Positions 12,620 through 27,149 of a stretch of 64,000 nucleotides of DNA are shown here, piece after piece. A model generated the notes under the pieces. That model did not search any database and had not been told where the DNA came from. It worked only from the letters and a program-made list of their open reading frames with translations. Every line of letters begins with the position of its first letter. Positions within the stretch are counted from its first letter, which is position 1. The DNA is taken from the NCBI RefSeq assembly GCF_964340395.1, contig NC_135554.1:21705592-21769591 (forward strand). Reading direction: 5' to 3'. The stretch is from Glandiceps talaboti. Lineage: Eukaryota > Hemichordata > Enteropneusta > Spengelidae. Made by a program: the position numbers and the translations under genes.

Positions 12620-13996
12620 AAAGTCCACATGACATGGTAGCTTGAAAGATCCAATCATTGTTTCTGCCTATGTGATATGCTTACCAGTTGTTGCAACAAG
12701 TGGATACATAAGTGGCCCAATGACCGGACCTTTCACACTAATGGCACGGATTATACAACTAAACCTTGCCAAAGTAGCAACGAATATTCTATCAATGTTG
12801 TTACCATCATTGATGTTTCATATGTGATTCATACTTTTATTCTAGCGATGTGTACTTATAGTTGTTTTACCTCTGGCATTCCTACTTCAGGTAGGAGGGC
12901 TTTGTGTTTACACATATGATGACAAGTGTTACATGTCACATGCACCAAAACCTGGGAGACTTAGCTATCTGAGCCTAGCCTTGCGCTATAAAAACCATGC
13001 TGTGCATAATAGTTGAAGAACCATTTATAATAAGATGTAATGATGATATCCATCTCATATTGAAAGTCATTTTGTAATTGGTTATTATTTTCAATGGATG
13101 TTCATTACAGCATGATTCCATCAAAAGTTCAGCTTTGCTCAACACATGTCTAATATGTGAATTATGTTTACCATTAGCTCCACCCTCACTCCAAATATAT
13201 GTCAAAATGGAGAAGTAATTAGATCATAGCTTTACAGACAGATTTAGTACAGCTTTTGTGGGTAATTTCAGATTCACAACAGATTTCTGTGCTAACACGA
13301 CCTGAAACCTTGGCTGTTCTGGCTCAGACCCTACACATTCTGGTGATCGTTACTGTTATCCCAGATAGCCAAATCTCTGGGTTACAAGCACTAACTGACA
13401 GAACACATTCACGACATGTATAGGATAATTGCAGGAGACCTTCTTTAGCTGTCCTAAGTCAGGATGGTTTAAAGAGACTTCATGTTGATATCAAAGTCAG
13501 GAGGATTTCAGGAAGGCTTGGGACATGTCCACATTTACATGGACATGAAACTGTCCTGACTCCTATGTGAGGTACCCACAATAGGTATTATGAGACTTTT
13601 CATGCTATGTAAACATGGCCAAAGTTTTTTGTAGCACTGATGATACAAAGATGGCTGCATACCTATAAAGTCAAGACACACAAGACCCCACATTTGCTTT
13701 AAAAAGATGAGGAATTCTGACAATATTTTGTCGCCGCGCGATGTGGTGAAACTGAATGATAGTTATACCTAGATACTGATAACAGATTTGAATCTCCAAA
13801 CAAGTGGGCTTTGGTTTTTGGTGTACATCAGCTTCGATGTAAGTTTTGATGTTATGGATATTATGATATGTACTCAGTTTATAAGTACTAACTACGGAAA
13901 TGATGTACCAACCGAGGTAAATAACACATGCAGAACAAAGCGTATCACAGACGAACATTTGACACAAGTGAAACATTGGCAATACAATATCTCCTG

Positions 13997-16421
13997 CTAT
14001 GATGACTCTTGTCTGTGATTTAACACCATTTTTCTAAACCTCTGAGCTGAGCTTGGTCTTTCTGGTTTTACCTTAGCAGATGATGGAGGTGATGGATACA
14101 GAGGAGGTGAAGATGAGTCTTGGAACCTCCCTGAGTTGGCTGCTCCAGGTGACACAATGTGAGGATTTGGTCTGATAAGGGTTCTCTCCTGCGAAATATG
14201 AAAGAACATTTGAAATATTAAAGAAATACACAAGTTACATTAGGTCAATCTGTTAGTGGTGAAGTCTTACCGGTATCTATGGTGATAATAGTAAATTGAA
14301 ATTAGTCATATTTTCAGATCGTCATCTTTCATGTAATTTTCTGTTCCCCAGAATAGTAATTTTTCGTCTTTTGGTGGGATCATTCCATCGTCAAATACAG
14401 GGTATCACTTTATGTTTAATTTAGCTAAAGTCGATGTCCATCTATTCCAAAAAACAGGACGTTAAATTGACCAAGATGAATTATCTTACCGTTGTTTTCA
14501 TTGATATACTTCTTGCATTAGTAAGTTTTGTAGCATTCTTGTCAGGAAAGGCGATATTTGTTGTTGTCATTTTAGGATTTGATGACGCCACAATGCCATG
14601 GTTAGCTTTCATGGGTGATGACTTTGACTTTGGTCCTCTAGGTTGTGATGGCAATGGCTGTGGTTTCATCTTGGCACTGCTAGGTTTCTGTGGTGCCACT
14701 AGTTTCCTGTATAATCAAGAGTCAGGTTTTAAAATCAACATAATGTGCTTCTCTGAAATATATCTTTTAGCTATTCTGAAATAAGGCTCACACAGCCATG
14801 TAAAGGAGTGGGTAAATTAGTACTGTTATGACATTGTTTCTTGTAAAGTGGTTATTGTTTTTCACAGATCTAGTTTTTAGAAATTCAATATATGCCAAAA
14901 CCATTAGTCATATGGCTGCCCTTTAACAGTTGTAAACTATTGTTAGTACTTTGTTCTAAAAAACTCCAGTGATATAGAATTTTAGAATCCACAATGCCCC
15001 CTCCCTATCCCCCTCCCCAATACTTTACATTTTAGGGAAATCAGCCCCAGAATTATGAAATCATCATCTTTAAGTTTCAAAATGTTGCGACCTTTAATAT
15101 TATAGATGACAGTAGTATCTCATGAACATGTAAGTGCACAAAAATTAAAAAGCTTCAAAACATTAAAATTATTTATATAAGGTCAAATGATTTCTTTCTG
15201 ACTTGCCTACAAGTAATTTTCAAAATGTTGGCTTACCTTGTTGGTGGCAGTACTGTTCTTTTACCTGGTGGAGTGACTGGTAGTGGACTATGACATTCTC
15301 TTTCTAATCTGGACCTCTCTTCTTTTAAATCTGTTAACAAAATAGTGTTTAATTATGATAATGAAAATCATCAATGTTATTTCAATTGTGTTAAATCTAC
15401 AACTTTAAAGGTGCATAATTCAGTCCTCTGTTCTTTCATTAGATTTACCTTATCAGTGGAGCCATGATAATTACACATGATCATTCTTTAGACTGTAAGA
15501 TATGATATGTTGTTCAGTCCTATCAGGCTCCATAACCACGACTGTCCTAAACTGCCCAATATCCTGCACAGTGCAACCAGATTTGGTTGCAGCCAATCAA
15601 ATATAGTTATGTTGTAAATGGTGTCAAAATGACCAGTCAGCCTTTCAAGACCAGTCACCTTATTTTGTGTCATATGTTTCCAGGCCACATCTAGTACTTT
15701 ATCAAGTAATGACAAACAATTGACAAGTATCACCATAACAACCATTTTTATCACCAGAGGCAGAAACTATTCTGCCTGTTTGATTTTAATGTACACAATA
15801 ATCTCTGTTTAAACTTCTAATTACAAGTTCAAGGTGGGGTGGGTACAGACCCAAACATGAGTGGATGCTGATAGCATGACATAAATGCCGTTTCTTACAG
15901 ACTAGTTCATTCTTTTGTTCTGGACCAACTGTTTCTCTCCCCCAAATTAAAATCATTTATTAGTATTTGACACCAGCAGAAACTAAACACACACATGTAG
16001 CCTGTACATCAAGTTGCAATGAGCAGACAGAATTGACTTACCTTGTATTGTAGGTTCTATTTGATTTAGTGATAGGACAGACTCAGCTCTGAAGTTAGAT
16101 TCATCTTCAAGACAGTCTTGTAGGAATGTAATATCTTGTAAAAGCATTTCTATCTCATCTGCTAAATTTTGCCTGTAAAATTAAATTTTCAATTGTTCTT
16201 GTGATTTCTTTAAAATGCAACATTAAATTAGGGAAGCCTTGAGTCAATGATCTGTGTGTACATTTGGTCTTGGGTCTTTAACACATGGATGTATACTACC
16301 ATATACACATACACTTTTCCTTGTTCTTAAAAGGTATAGGTTGTCAATATCTAGTATATCCATGACAGATGTGGTATACATATACATATGCATGTATACA
16401 TACACATATACACACATACAC

Positions 16422-16452
<31 letters not shown>

Positions 16453-16584
16453 TACACATACTAATATACATACACATACATACACACACATATCTTTACA
16501 CATACATATATACTTACACATACATACACAATGTGAAAATTAAAGACATTAAGGTAAACAGTCACACACACACACATACACACA

Positions 16585-16658
<74 letters not shown>

Positions 16659-19526
16659 GACCTCAGCTGCTGTACAACTTCATCTATCTTAAGGATATTG
16701 AGATGTCCTTTCACTGAGTCTACTTGGTCACTGAGTGTAGATGTTGCTGACAGCCTGTAACAAAATAAGATAGTACAACGATATATTACTTTAATGAAGT
16801 CAATAAAATTATTTAGGAAAATTTTTACAAAAAGTACCTCGGCATCATGTCTGCAGTCTTGGTGAAAAGTAAATGGCATTATCAGACAACATCTGTTAAA
16901 TAAAATACAGGTACACGACATAAATCAATGAAAAAGAAACTTACATATCAACGTCACTAGAGGGCGTCATTCGAAATGGTGTTTCTCTACCATCTCTGGA
17001 ACTTGATGCTGTGGAGGGTCTCTTGGCTGCATTGTTTTGACTCTCAGAACCTGATGATGAAACAAAGTATTTGATTAGAAATTCAAGTTTTGAATTACTT
17101 CTTTGCGACTTTATAAAACTTTGATTGTCTCATTTGCTATACATACCTTTCCGTAGTTTTTCTCTCATTACATAATCTAAAACATCGTTATTTCTTTTTG
17201 AGAACACAGCATCAGGATCCCTAGGGGGAGAATCAGAAATGAAATAGATTAAGCTGATAGCTATATTATAGTTCTTTTTAAGAGATTACCAAAAAGGAAA
17301 CTTTTACCTAAATGTTGATAAATTGGTTTCCAAGTTGTTTCCAAGTTTACTTCAACACTGAGACTGGTAAAGTTACACTAAATTTTTTAAGAGATTACCA
17401 AAAAGGATTACCAGGACAGAGCTATTATATCTACCTAAGTTTAATAGCCATGCCATATTTTTTGGAGCTGATGTTGTCCATCATGAATATTTAATTGAAG
17501 TAAAATATTGAATTCAAATGCCTAAGTGAGTGTTGTGAGGGTATGGCCAAAATCAAGCAGGTGAAAGGTCTTGGCTAAGAAATACTACTTTTATATATTG
17601 TAACATTGAATGATATGGCTGCTATAATCCATCATAAAATCTTCATCTAGATTTCTATACATTTCAACAGAAGAAGTAAACTTGGAAACCAATACTAGTA
17701 ATCTATCAACATCTATGTAAACATTTTTCTTTGATAATCTTGAAGAAGCATTGCAACACTGACTTTTAGGACTAAAAACCAAGGAATGCAGTAAGCTGAA
17801 AATGAAATGACTTCAGAGTTGGTATCTCAAATTTTGACAAATATTTAATATCGGGATATCATAAAACAGTTCTTTGAAATAAATTTAAGTTAAAATTTTC
17901 TTCTATACTAATCTGTAAGATACAACATTTGTGCCACCATAGACCCTTCTCTGAGTACTTGTGTTAAGTCTATGGTGGCATGCTATCAGCAAGAAGCCTT
18001 ATTGGGCTGAACAACATGACATTATCTTACAATCTACTTCTACACATATTCAAATAGGATTAAAGCATCTCAAGGTTTTTCATCTAATTTGGTAATAATG
18101 CTGTATCTGGTAAAAGTGTGAGTAGAAAGATTTGACAACAAATACATGTAGCAGAGAGAAGTTAACATATTAATATTATAATTGTCTTCTGTACATCCAC
18201 TGCATGATTTTCGAAGAAAGAAGAATGATCAAATGTGTTTGAAACTCTGGTAGATTTATCTACGACAGAATTATAAACTAACCTTCACAAAACACGGTGA
18301 TAAACTTTAGAGTACAAATCTACTCCACGCTTTGTTTGTTCATCTAAAAACTAATATACCTTAATAATAGTTGTTCTGTGCATGTCTCTTAGTCTTGTAC
18401 TATTTGTAGTAAGACCTTGGACCTGCACTGGAATTTCAGGCAAGCTTGCCGAAAGCCAAGTAATTTACAGTACCTCTTTTTGTGCACACCTTCAACAGCA
18501 CCTTTGGCACTATGGCTGCTTTTACAGTTAGCAGAAGTGGCCGAAGGTCTAGCAGCCAGCCTACATGTCCCTAACATGAAATAATTATTTTACTATCTAC
18601 TTAAGTTTTGACACAAAGCGGACATTCATGACTAAATCTGATGGAGTGTCATATTTGTGCCAAATGCAAGTCAATGATATAGGTTGCCTAAAACGTACAG
18701 GACATATTATTTTACTTACATTCCCTCTTCTTTGGCTTTTTCTTTTAAACTACCAACTAATAGTTTGATATGACCAACTAAGTTTTCTCTGACTTTTGGA
18801 GGTTCTGGTAATCGTTTTCTTCGTGGCATCAGACCATTGGTCTCATCTCTGTAATCTCTCCATATTTCAAGTAAAGTTTCAACCTAGAAATACAAGAAAA
18901 TAACACAACTATTACATGTAAAATGCATTTTCTTTGAAATTTTACTGTAAAGACAGAATAGTGTAGTTACTACGTATGAAAACATGGATTGACTCTTACA
19001 TCTTCAGATTCAAAGATGAAAAAAAAAATAATTATGTGTTTCCGATAATATGGCCTCAGAGAATAGGGTAGGCCAGTTGGGATTTTATGTTACTTTACTT
19101 TGCCTTTTTAATTGTTGAAATTTTTTTGACCCAAAACCAAACAAAATGTTGATCAAAATAACCCTTCTGTGATAGTTTGACGAAATATGTACAGGCTGGG
19201 GAAAGAAAACAGACGTGCATGGAGGTCATGAAGACAAAGAATTATTTATCTTTTTGTTCCAAATGTTTAAAAAATATTTTGGGTTGGTGGCTTAAACTAT
19301 CCTTCTATGTCAACTCATTCAGAAAAAAGACTAAACTAAACATTATTACAGTATCCCAACTCACCTCCGTATGGAGTTCTAAGCTTTGTTCCACCAAAGA
19401 TTCTCCAAGAATTTCCCGGATTTCTTCTCTTTCCTCCCTGACGACATTTTCTTCGACTAATTTCCATAGCGATGGAGGAGGTTCATAGGCCTCAAGATTA
19501 TAGGGAGGTGGTTCTGTCATTACCAT
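13997..19526 (-). CDS. CCDC24: Coiled-coil domain-containing protein 24
   Basis: Nine exons in transcript order: 19526-19365, 18883-18720, 17220-17147, 17050-16945, 16754-16662, 16172-16042, 15330-15237, 14706-14490, 14188-13997. All have GT-AG borders and agreeing phases, and they sum to 1233 nt (410 aa plus stop). The N-terminus (PPSLWKLVEENV, then EIREILGESLVEQSLELHTE) matches the vertebrate CCDC24 start, which has SLW-LVEE and ILGEAAVDLSLEL. The middle LNILKIDEVVQQLRQNLADE, followed by ITFLQDCLEDE, matches the CCDC24 coiled-coil core. The C-terminal 130 residues are rich in P, S and K and of low conservation. No signal peptide or membrane segment is seen. The role of CCDC24 is poorly known. 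The start ATG at 19526 is the first in frame, with another two codons on. Confidence 0.9.
15481..15914. mobile_element. hAT-like MITE with 8-bp target duplication (family B, copy 1)
   Basis: Perfect direct repeats TCATTCTT at 15481-15488 and 15907-15914 bracket a 418-bp element. It begins TAGACTGTAAGATATGA and ends as the inverse of TAGTCTGTAAGAAACGG. The 8-bp duplication suggests the hAT superfamily. It carries no transposase. It sits in the CCDC24 intron between exons 16172-16042 and 15330-15237. Confidence 0.75.
16371..16654. repeat. (AC)n/(TACACA)n microsatellite beside a splice donor
   Basis: About 280 bp of CA, TACA and TACACA units. On the minus strand the pure GT run begins within ten bases of the donor gtcagt of CCDC24 exon 16754-16662. 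Confidence 0.95.
17911..18032. mobile_element. Short MITE related to family B
   Basis: Starts CTGTAAGATACAACATTTG and ends with the inverse of a TGTAAGATAATGTCATG end. Inside is a second stem, GCCACCATAGACCCTT against TTAAGTCTATGGTGGC. It is in a CCDC24 intron. Its edges are approximate. Confidence 0.55.
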
Positions 19527-20865
19527 TTGACAAGTCTTAAATAATAATAATCCTATATTTTCACAATGGGGGCATTCTTGTTTTGCCGATTCACATTCTA
19601 AAATTATTTCCTCTTAATCTATAGGTAGGTCATGACGTCATCTACTAGATATCTTTATGGGCACATTATTATGAAAATCTCATCACATAGTGGAATTAGC
19701 CGCATGCAAGGTTCTTCTTGACTTGATCAATTTAATCAGCGATGGTCCTGAGCTGCTGTGTGAAGACAAGACTAAGATTAGATAAACAAAACTGGGGTGT
19801 GTCAGGGATCATTCTGCTGACAGATGACAGTTTGTTGATCTATGTTTCCTGGTATGTTTCGATTTTGCATGAAGTGCTAGCCACTCTCAGTGTCGCTTTC
19901 CATGGAAACTTCAAAAGATGCACACCCGAATCCGTATTTAATATGACTGAGTCACTACTTTAACGTACGGCAACGTTAGTCGTTACACGTAATGATATGT
20001 ACAGTTGTACTGAATTTAATCATATTCCATTATTTCCCAACAAGTTCCAATGGGTCTAAATGTTTCCATCGGAAACTTACCGCTTGTTCATTACCCCCGA
20101 GCACGGATGACCATTCATATTACCATGTCAACATAAACAAGCTGTCTGGCGTACAACACTTGTCACTACCGTACGTACGTTGACATTTTCTGTTTCTTTT
20201 AAAGGGCTGTTATTCTAGCACAGTACTATACCTTGTAAATCGAGGTCTTGAAACGTCAAAGCCTTTCACTGACAGAAAACCATTACATTCCAGAGAACTA
20301 AAGAGCGAAAGAAACTTCGGAGGTGTGAATGTATTGCCTGAGTGATAGACTGATTGGGAATCTCAAAATGGCAGCCTATATGTGCCTTACGTCATCAACA
20401 TTGAGGTCTCTTATCGATGACGTGTGGTGGCGCCTTAAACCTCAAATGCGAAAAAAACAAATAAAATTCTTTTCAAGGTGACTTTCTGATATAAAATATC
20501 GATCCCTGTATTGTTAAGGTTTTACTAGAGTTTTTCATTTCTATTTTAAAAAAAGCGTTCAAAATGGAGATCAAAAAGATGCAAAGTTGGTAAATGTCGC
20601 CCTCGTACCATATGACGACAATTCTTTTGTTTTTCCAAAGCTGCGGTTTTGGCACCCCTTTATTATTAAAGTATTATGTAGAGGTTGGACTCCCTCTTTG
20701 AACACATATACGACCTGTGACCCAATATTTTGGCCAACATAGTTTCAAAGTTGCCAATTGGAATCTAGTCCTGTTTGCGTACGGAGTAAATCGTCCCTTC
20801 CTTGTTGAGCGAAACGCGTGCACCGTCTGCCAGTGCACTGAAGCAGGACTAATTGGAGTCAGATC
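19527..20865. other. CCDC24 upstream region
   Basis: No coding exon supported. The CCDC24 5' UTR and promoter should lie here. From about 20640 to 20765 it contains a partial copy of dispersed repeat family D, also seen at 10730-11000. Confidence 0.4.
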
Positions 20866-21262
20866 GTGCAGTTGATGGGTGAATGGTTAGAGTGCAATGG
20901 CCGGCTTGGAATCTGCACGTTGCAGGTTTGAGCCCCGTCACTGCCGTTTGTTTCTGAATGGCTGAAGTCTTTGGGCAAGATTTTAACAATGATTAATTGT
21001 GCCTCAGTCAACCCAGCTGTATAATTGGGGACCTGGTAGGATAGAAGTTGCAATGTGAATGCTTTGATCATATGCGCTGTAATATTAAAAAGCTGCAATG
21101 GATTGTATGCTGACCCATGTAGTTGAGGAAATATAAAGGGTCCTTGTACTGTCATTGATCCGTGCCAGTAGTATATCATTATGAGCGCCTTGAGCTCAGA
21201 CTCTGGGGGAAGCTAAGGCACATTATACATTCGTATTAAATATTGATTAAAAAAAATTCGAG
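20866..21262 (+). mobile_element. tRNA-derived SINE, near full length
   Basis: The tRNA-like head has an A box TGGTTAGAGTGCAATGG and a B box GGTTTGAGCCC. A central body follows with TTGGGCAAGATTTTAAC and CTCAGTCAACCCAGCTGTA, of a kind shared by several invertebrate SINEs. The tail includes ATGAGCGCCTTGAGCTC and ends in AT-rich sequence. Copies of dispersed repeat family D lie on both sides, so it may have inserted into that repeat. Confidence 0.75.
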
Positions 21263-21459
21263 TATTTTTTGAAAACATGGTTTCCAGGTTGCCGATTTTC
21301 ATATTTTTTCCGAAGCTTTTGATCCTATTCCTGACAGAATGTAGACATTTGAACCTTAGTTTCACGCTGAAATGCAGACTTGTGCTACATCGTTTGTGAT
21401 GTTCGTGTTTGTAATTTTAATCCACCAGGGTCAGACTTGCCAGTCTCGGGGTCAACATA

Positions 21460-22230
21460 TGTAAAAACACAACCATTACTGGAATGACAGCCGCCACTCT
21501 ATAAAATAAGTGGAATGACAGCATTTTCAATGCTTTAGAACTGGAATGACAACATTTCTAGGTGGTAAACAGTGGAATGACACCCTTTTCTACAATCAAT
21601 TAGTTTAATGACACACTCTACACTGCTATAAAGTGGCAGCTGTCATTCCACTGGTTTTACAGTGCAGAGTGTGTCATTCAACTAACTGAATGTAGAAAAG
21701 GGTGTCATTCCACTGTTTACCACCTAGAAATGCTGTCATTCCAGTTCCAAAGCATTAAAAATGCTGTCATTCCACTTATTTTATAGAGTGGCGGCTGTCA
21801 TTCCACTGGTTTTACAGTGCAGAGTGTGTCATTCAACTAACTGATTTTAGAAAAGGTGTCATTCCACTGTTTACCACCTAGAAATGCTGTCATTCCAGTT
21901 CTAAAGCATTGAAAATGCTGTCATTCCACTTATTTTATAGAGTGGCGGCTGTCATTCCACTGGTTCTACAGTGCAGAGTGTGTCATTCAACTAACTGATT
22001 GTAGAAAAGGGTGTCATTCCACTGTTTACCACCTAGAAATGCTGTCATTCCAGTTCCAAAGCATTAAAAATGCTGTCATTCCACTTATTTTATAGAGTGG
22101 CGGCTGTCATTCCACTGGTTTTACAGTGCAGAGGGTGTCATTCAACTAACTGAATGTAGAAAAGGGTGTCATTCCACTGTTTACCACCTAGAAATGCTGT
22201 CATTCGTTTTCCGTCATTCAGGTTGTCATT
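21460..22230. repeat. Inverted plus tandem satellite, unit about 155 bp
   Basis: From about 21640 to 22210 a unit of 154-155 bp is repeated about 3.7 times; the phrase GTTTACCACCTAGAAATG starts at 21715, 21869, 22024 and 22179. Each unit contains several TGTCATTCCA words. From 21460 to 21630 the same unit stands once in inverse orientation (GGAATGACA words), which makes a large hairpin centred near 21635. There is no coding capacity. Confidence 0.9.
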
Positions 22231-22245
22231 CGTTTTAGGGTCACC

Positions 22246-23262
22246 CCTCGTTTACACACTATTCTTGTACCACATAAATGACTTACCTGAGTGTGTCAAA
22301 TCAAATGTTAGACTCTTTGCCGACGACTGCCTATTGTATAGACAGATCAAGACCTATCAGGATCACTTCACTCTGCAAAGAGACTTAGAACAACTGGAAA
22401 TATGGGCCACCACTTGGGGATGTGTTTTAATGCCAAAAAGTGCTACATCATGTCTCTTCGAAATAAATCTTCTCATTTCTATACACTGAGTAACTACATA
22501 TTGCAGCAGGTCACACAAAATCCTTACCTTGGTCTCACTTTGTCAGAGGACATGAAATAGACTCCACATATTGCAAATATCACAAAGAAAGCAAACTCGA
22601 CATTGGGGTTTCTGAGAAGAAACCTTCGTCATTGTACACAGTCATGTAAGAAAACAGCTTACATCTCACTAGTAAGATCCATGCTAGAATATGGTTCAGT
22701 GGTTTGGGACCCTTACTTACATAAAAGCATTGACCGACTCGAACAGGTACAGCACAGAGCAGCACGTTTCATCACAAGGAACTACAGGAGTAGGGACGAG
22801 GGGTGTGTCACCAAAATGGTAGAAAGCCTCGAACTTACATCACTCCAGAATAGACGCACAGCAAACAGGCTAATTTTTCTATACAGGGTGGTTGAGGGCC
22901 TAGTACCAGCAATTCAACCAGCGGACTATCTTAAACTCGTAAGACCCAAAAAATCTATAAAAGCTAGGAAATTTGCGGACTGTATCTCATCTAACATTGT
23001 TGAACAAAGAGTTACTAACCACTCAAAGTGCTTTGAAATTGACAATTGTAAAACTGCTCAATACAAACAGTCATTCTTTGTAAAAACACTAGTAGACTGG
23101 AACCATCTGGACAATAGTACCGTGTGCCCTAAATCTTGTGACGCCTTTAAAATGGCAGTCAATGTCAAAAACCATTCTGACTAAATACTCTCCCCGGTGT
23201 GTTATTCCTTACCCAGGACCTACACCGTAACTAATACAGACAGATCTAACTTTATTTTATTT
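22246..23262 (+). mobile_element. LINE 3' part, CR1/L2-like reverse transcriptase
   Basis: It starts inside the reverse transcriptase palm: YHINDLPECVKSNVRLFADD contains the catalytic FADD. It continues through the thumb and C-terminal region (GFLRRNLRHC, LVRSMLEYGSVVWDP, LEQVQHRAARFI), ending near 23184 and followed by a TTTATTTTATTTTATT tail. The 5' half is missing and the frame is broken near 22490-22600, where stops separate the FADD block from the thumb block. The C-terminal frame at 22603-23184 is intact for 193 codons. It abuts the TGTCATTCC satellite on its 5' side. Confidence 0.85.
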
Positions 23263-23744
23263 TATTACTTAACAACATGCTGTAGAAAGCATGGTATAGT
23301 AAACACAATACAATACAAAACAAAAAATGCAAAAAAAAAATACACTGCATTGTTATGGAGATAGCATCTCGAAGGAACACACGAATTAGCACGCCATTTG
23401 ACATGATTCAACTCTGACATTTGACATGATTCAACTCTGACCGTATGCAAATAAGATCGAATGTCCAGACTGTAGTGATGATAAGACGAGTGTGCAGCCA
23501 CCATCATATTCATAGAAATGCATATGAAACTTTGTAAGTCAGTCCGTATAAATAGATGTAAAATCCGACATTTCGAATAAAAATTCTTTATGAAGGTATT
23601 ATCGGCGAGCTTCAGACATGTTAGGTAAACACCTGAACACATCTGAATCACATCCATATTCACTTTCAAAATTTGACCTTTACGTTCAATCTGAATATGA
23701 AAACTTTTATGAGTCTCGAGGTCAAGGCACTACCATTAACCAAC

Positions 23745-26304
<2,560 letters not shown>

Positions 26305-27149
26305 TTTATAACCAAATTAGCATCAAACGAAGTCTTCCCATCTGAAGGCCTCTGAAGATAAAAGATAGAAGTGGAGAATCTGAAGATGATGTCATGGGTG
26401 TAGAAGAAGTGGGCCCATTAATTGTATAATGCTCATGATAGGCAGATGTTTTACATAATATTCATTATTATTATGATGATGATTGAATGATCTCGACTAA
26501 AAAATCATAATGTATTAGTTTGACTTGTATCCTTTGACCTTAGGTCGAATGATTGTTTGGTCTTTGTTGCCATGGTTAAAATAATGAAACTTAGAATGCG
26601 CCTCGAAAATACTTAACCTTTTGCTGCTACAATGTTTATGAACATGCCATCCTATTCTAAGTTGAAGTAAATGAAAACATTTGGGGTCACCGTGAACATA
26701 TTTGAAATAGAGATATCTAAATCTAGTCATTTTAGAATAATACAATCCAATATAGCCACCGACTACTATGGTAACTGTATGTGAAAATAAAACATTGTTT
26801 TGAGCCCCAAAGTGTGGAACAAGCGTTCATAGTTGGAAACATGTGAAGAACTTTTATTTTCAGAGGGCACATTCTACCTTAATATACAAAGTGCCTTAGC
26901 TTATATAGGCTGGGTGCCAGCTGTAGTCTGGGTGCCAACTGTGGTCTAAGGGAAGGTATAACTCGTAACGATGGGAACTAGACTATAGCTTATACAATCT
27001 AAATCTGCTTGCAGACTGTCGAAGTAGGGACTGATATAGAGCTATGGCCAGTACTTTACTATTTTACATTTAATGCATTTTTACATTCTATTCTGCACGA
27101 AATACATTTAATATATTTAATACACGGGAGATGGTTGAGGTACATTAGA

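Larger units (their letters stand above)
9177..13996. other. Intergenic region between the SSUH2-like gene and CCDC24
   Basis: No coding exon supported. It contains a hairpin with two GGAAGT cores (9810-9847), a dispersed repeat (about 10730-11000), a SINE head (about 11015-11090, minus), a sequence related to the MITE at 15489-15906 (about 11430-12075), two palindromes (near 11597-11624 and 11790-11924) and a CAGTG-ended element (12451-12619). The rest appears unique. Confidence 0.5.

Noticed and set aside
20866-20960. tRNA gene
   Set aside because: A and B boxes are present, but the sequence does not close into a clean cloverleaf and continues into a SINE body.
21640-22210. CRISPR-like array
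   Set aside because: Eukaryotic context, a 155-bp unit with no unique spacers and an inverted copy; it is a satellite.
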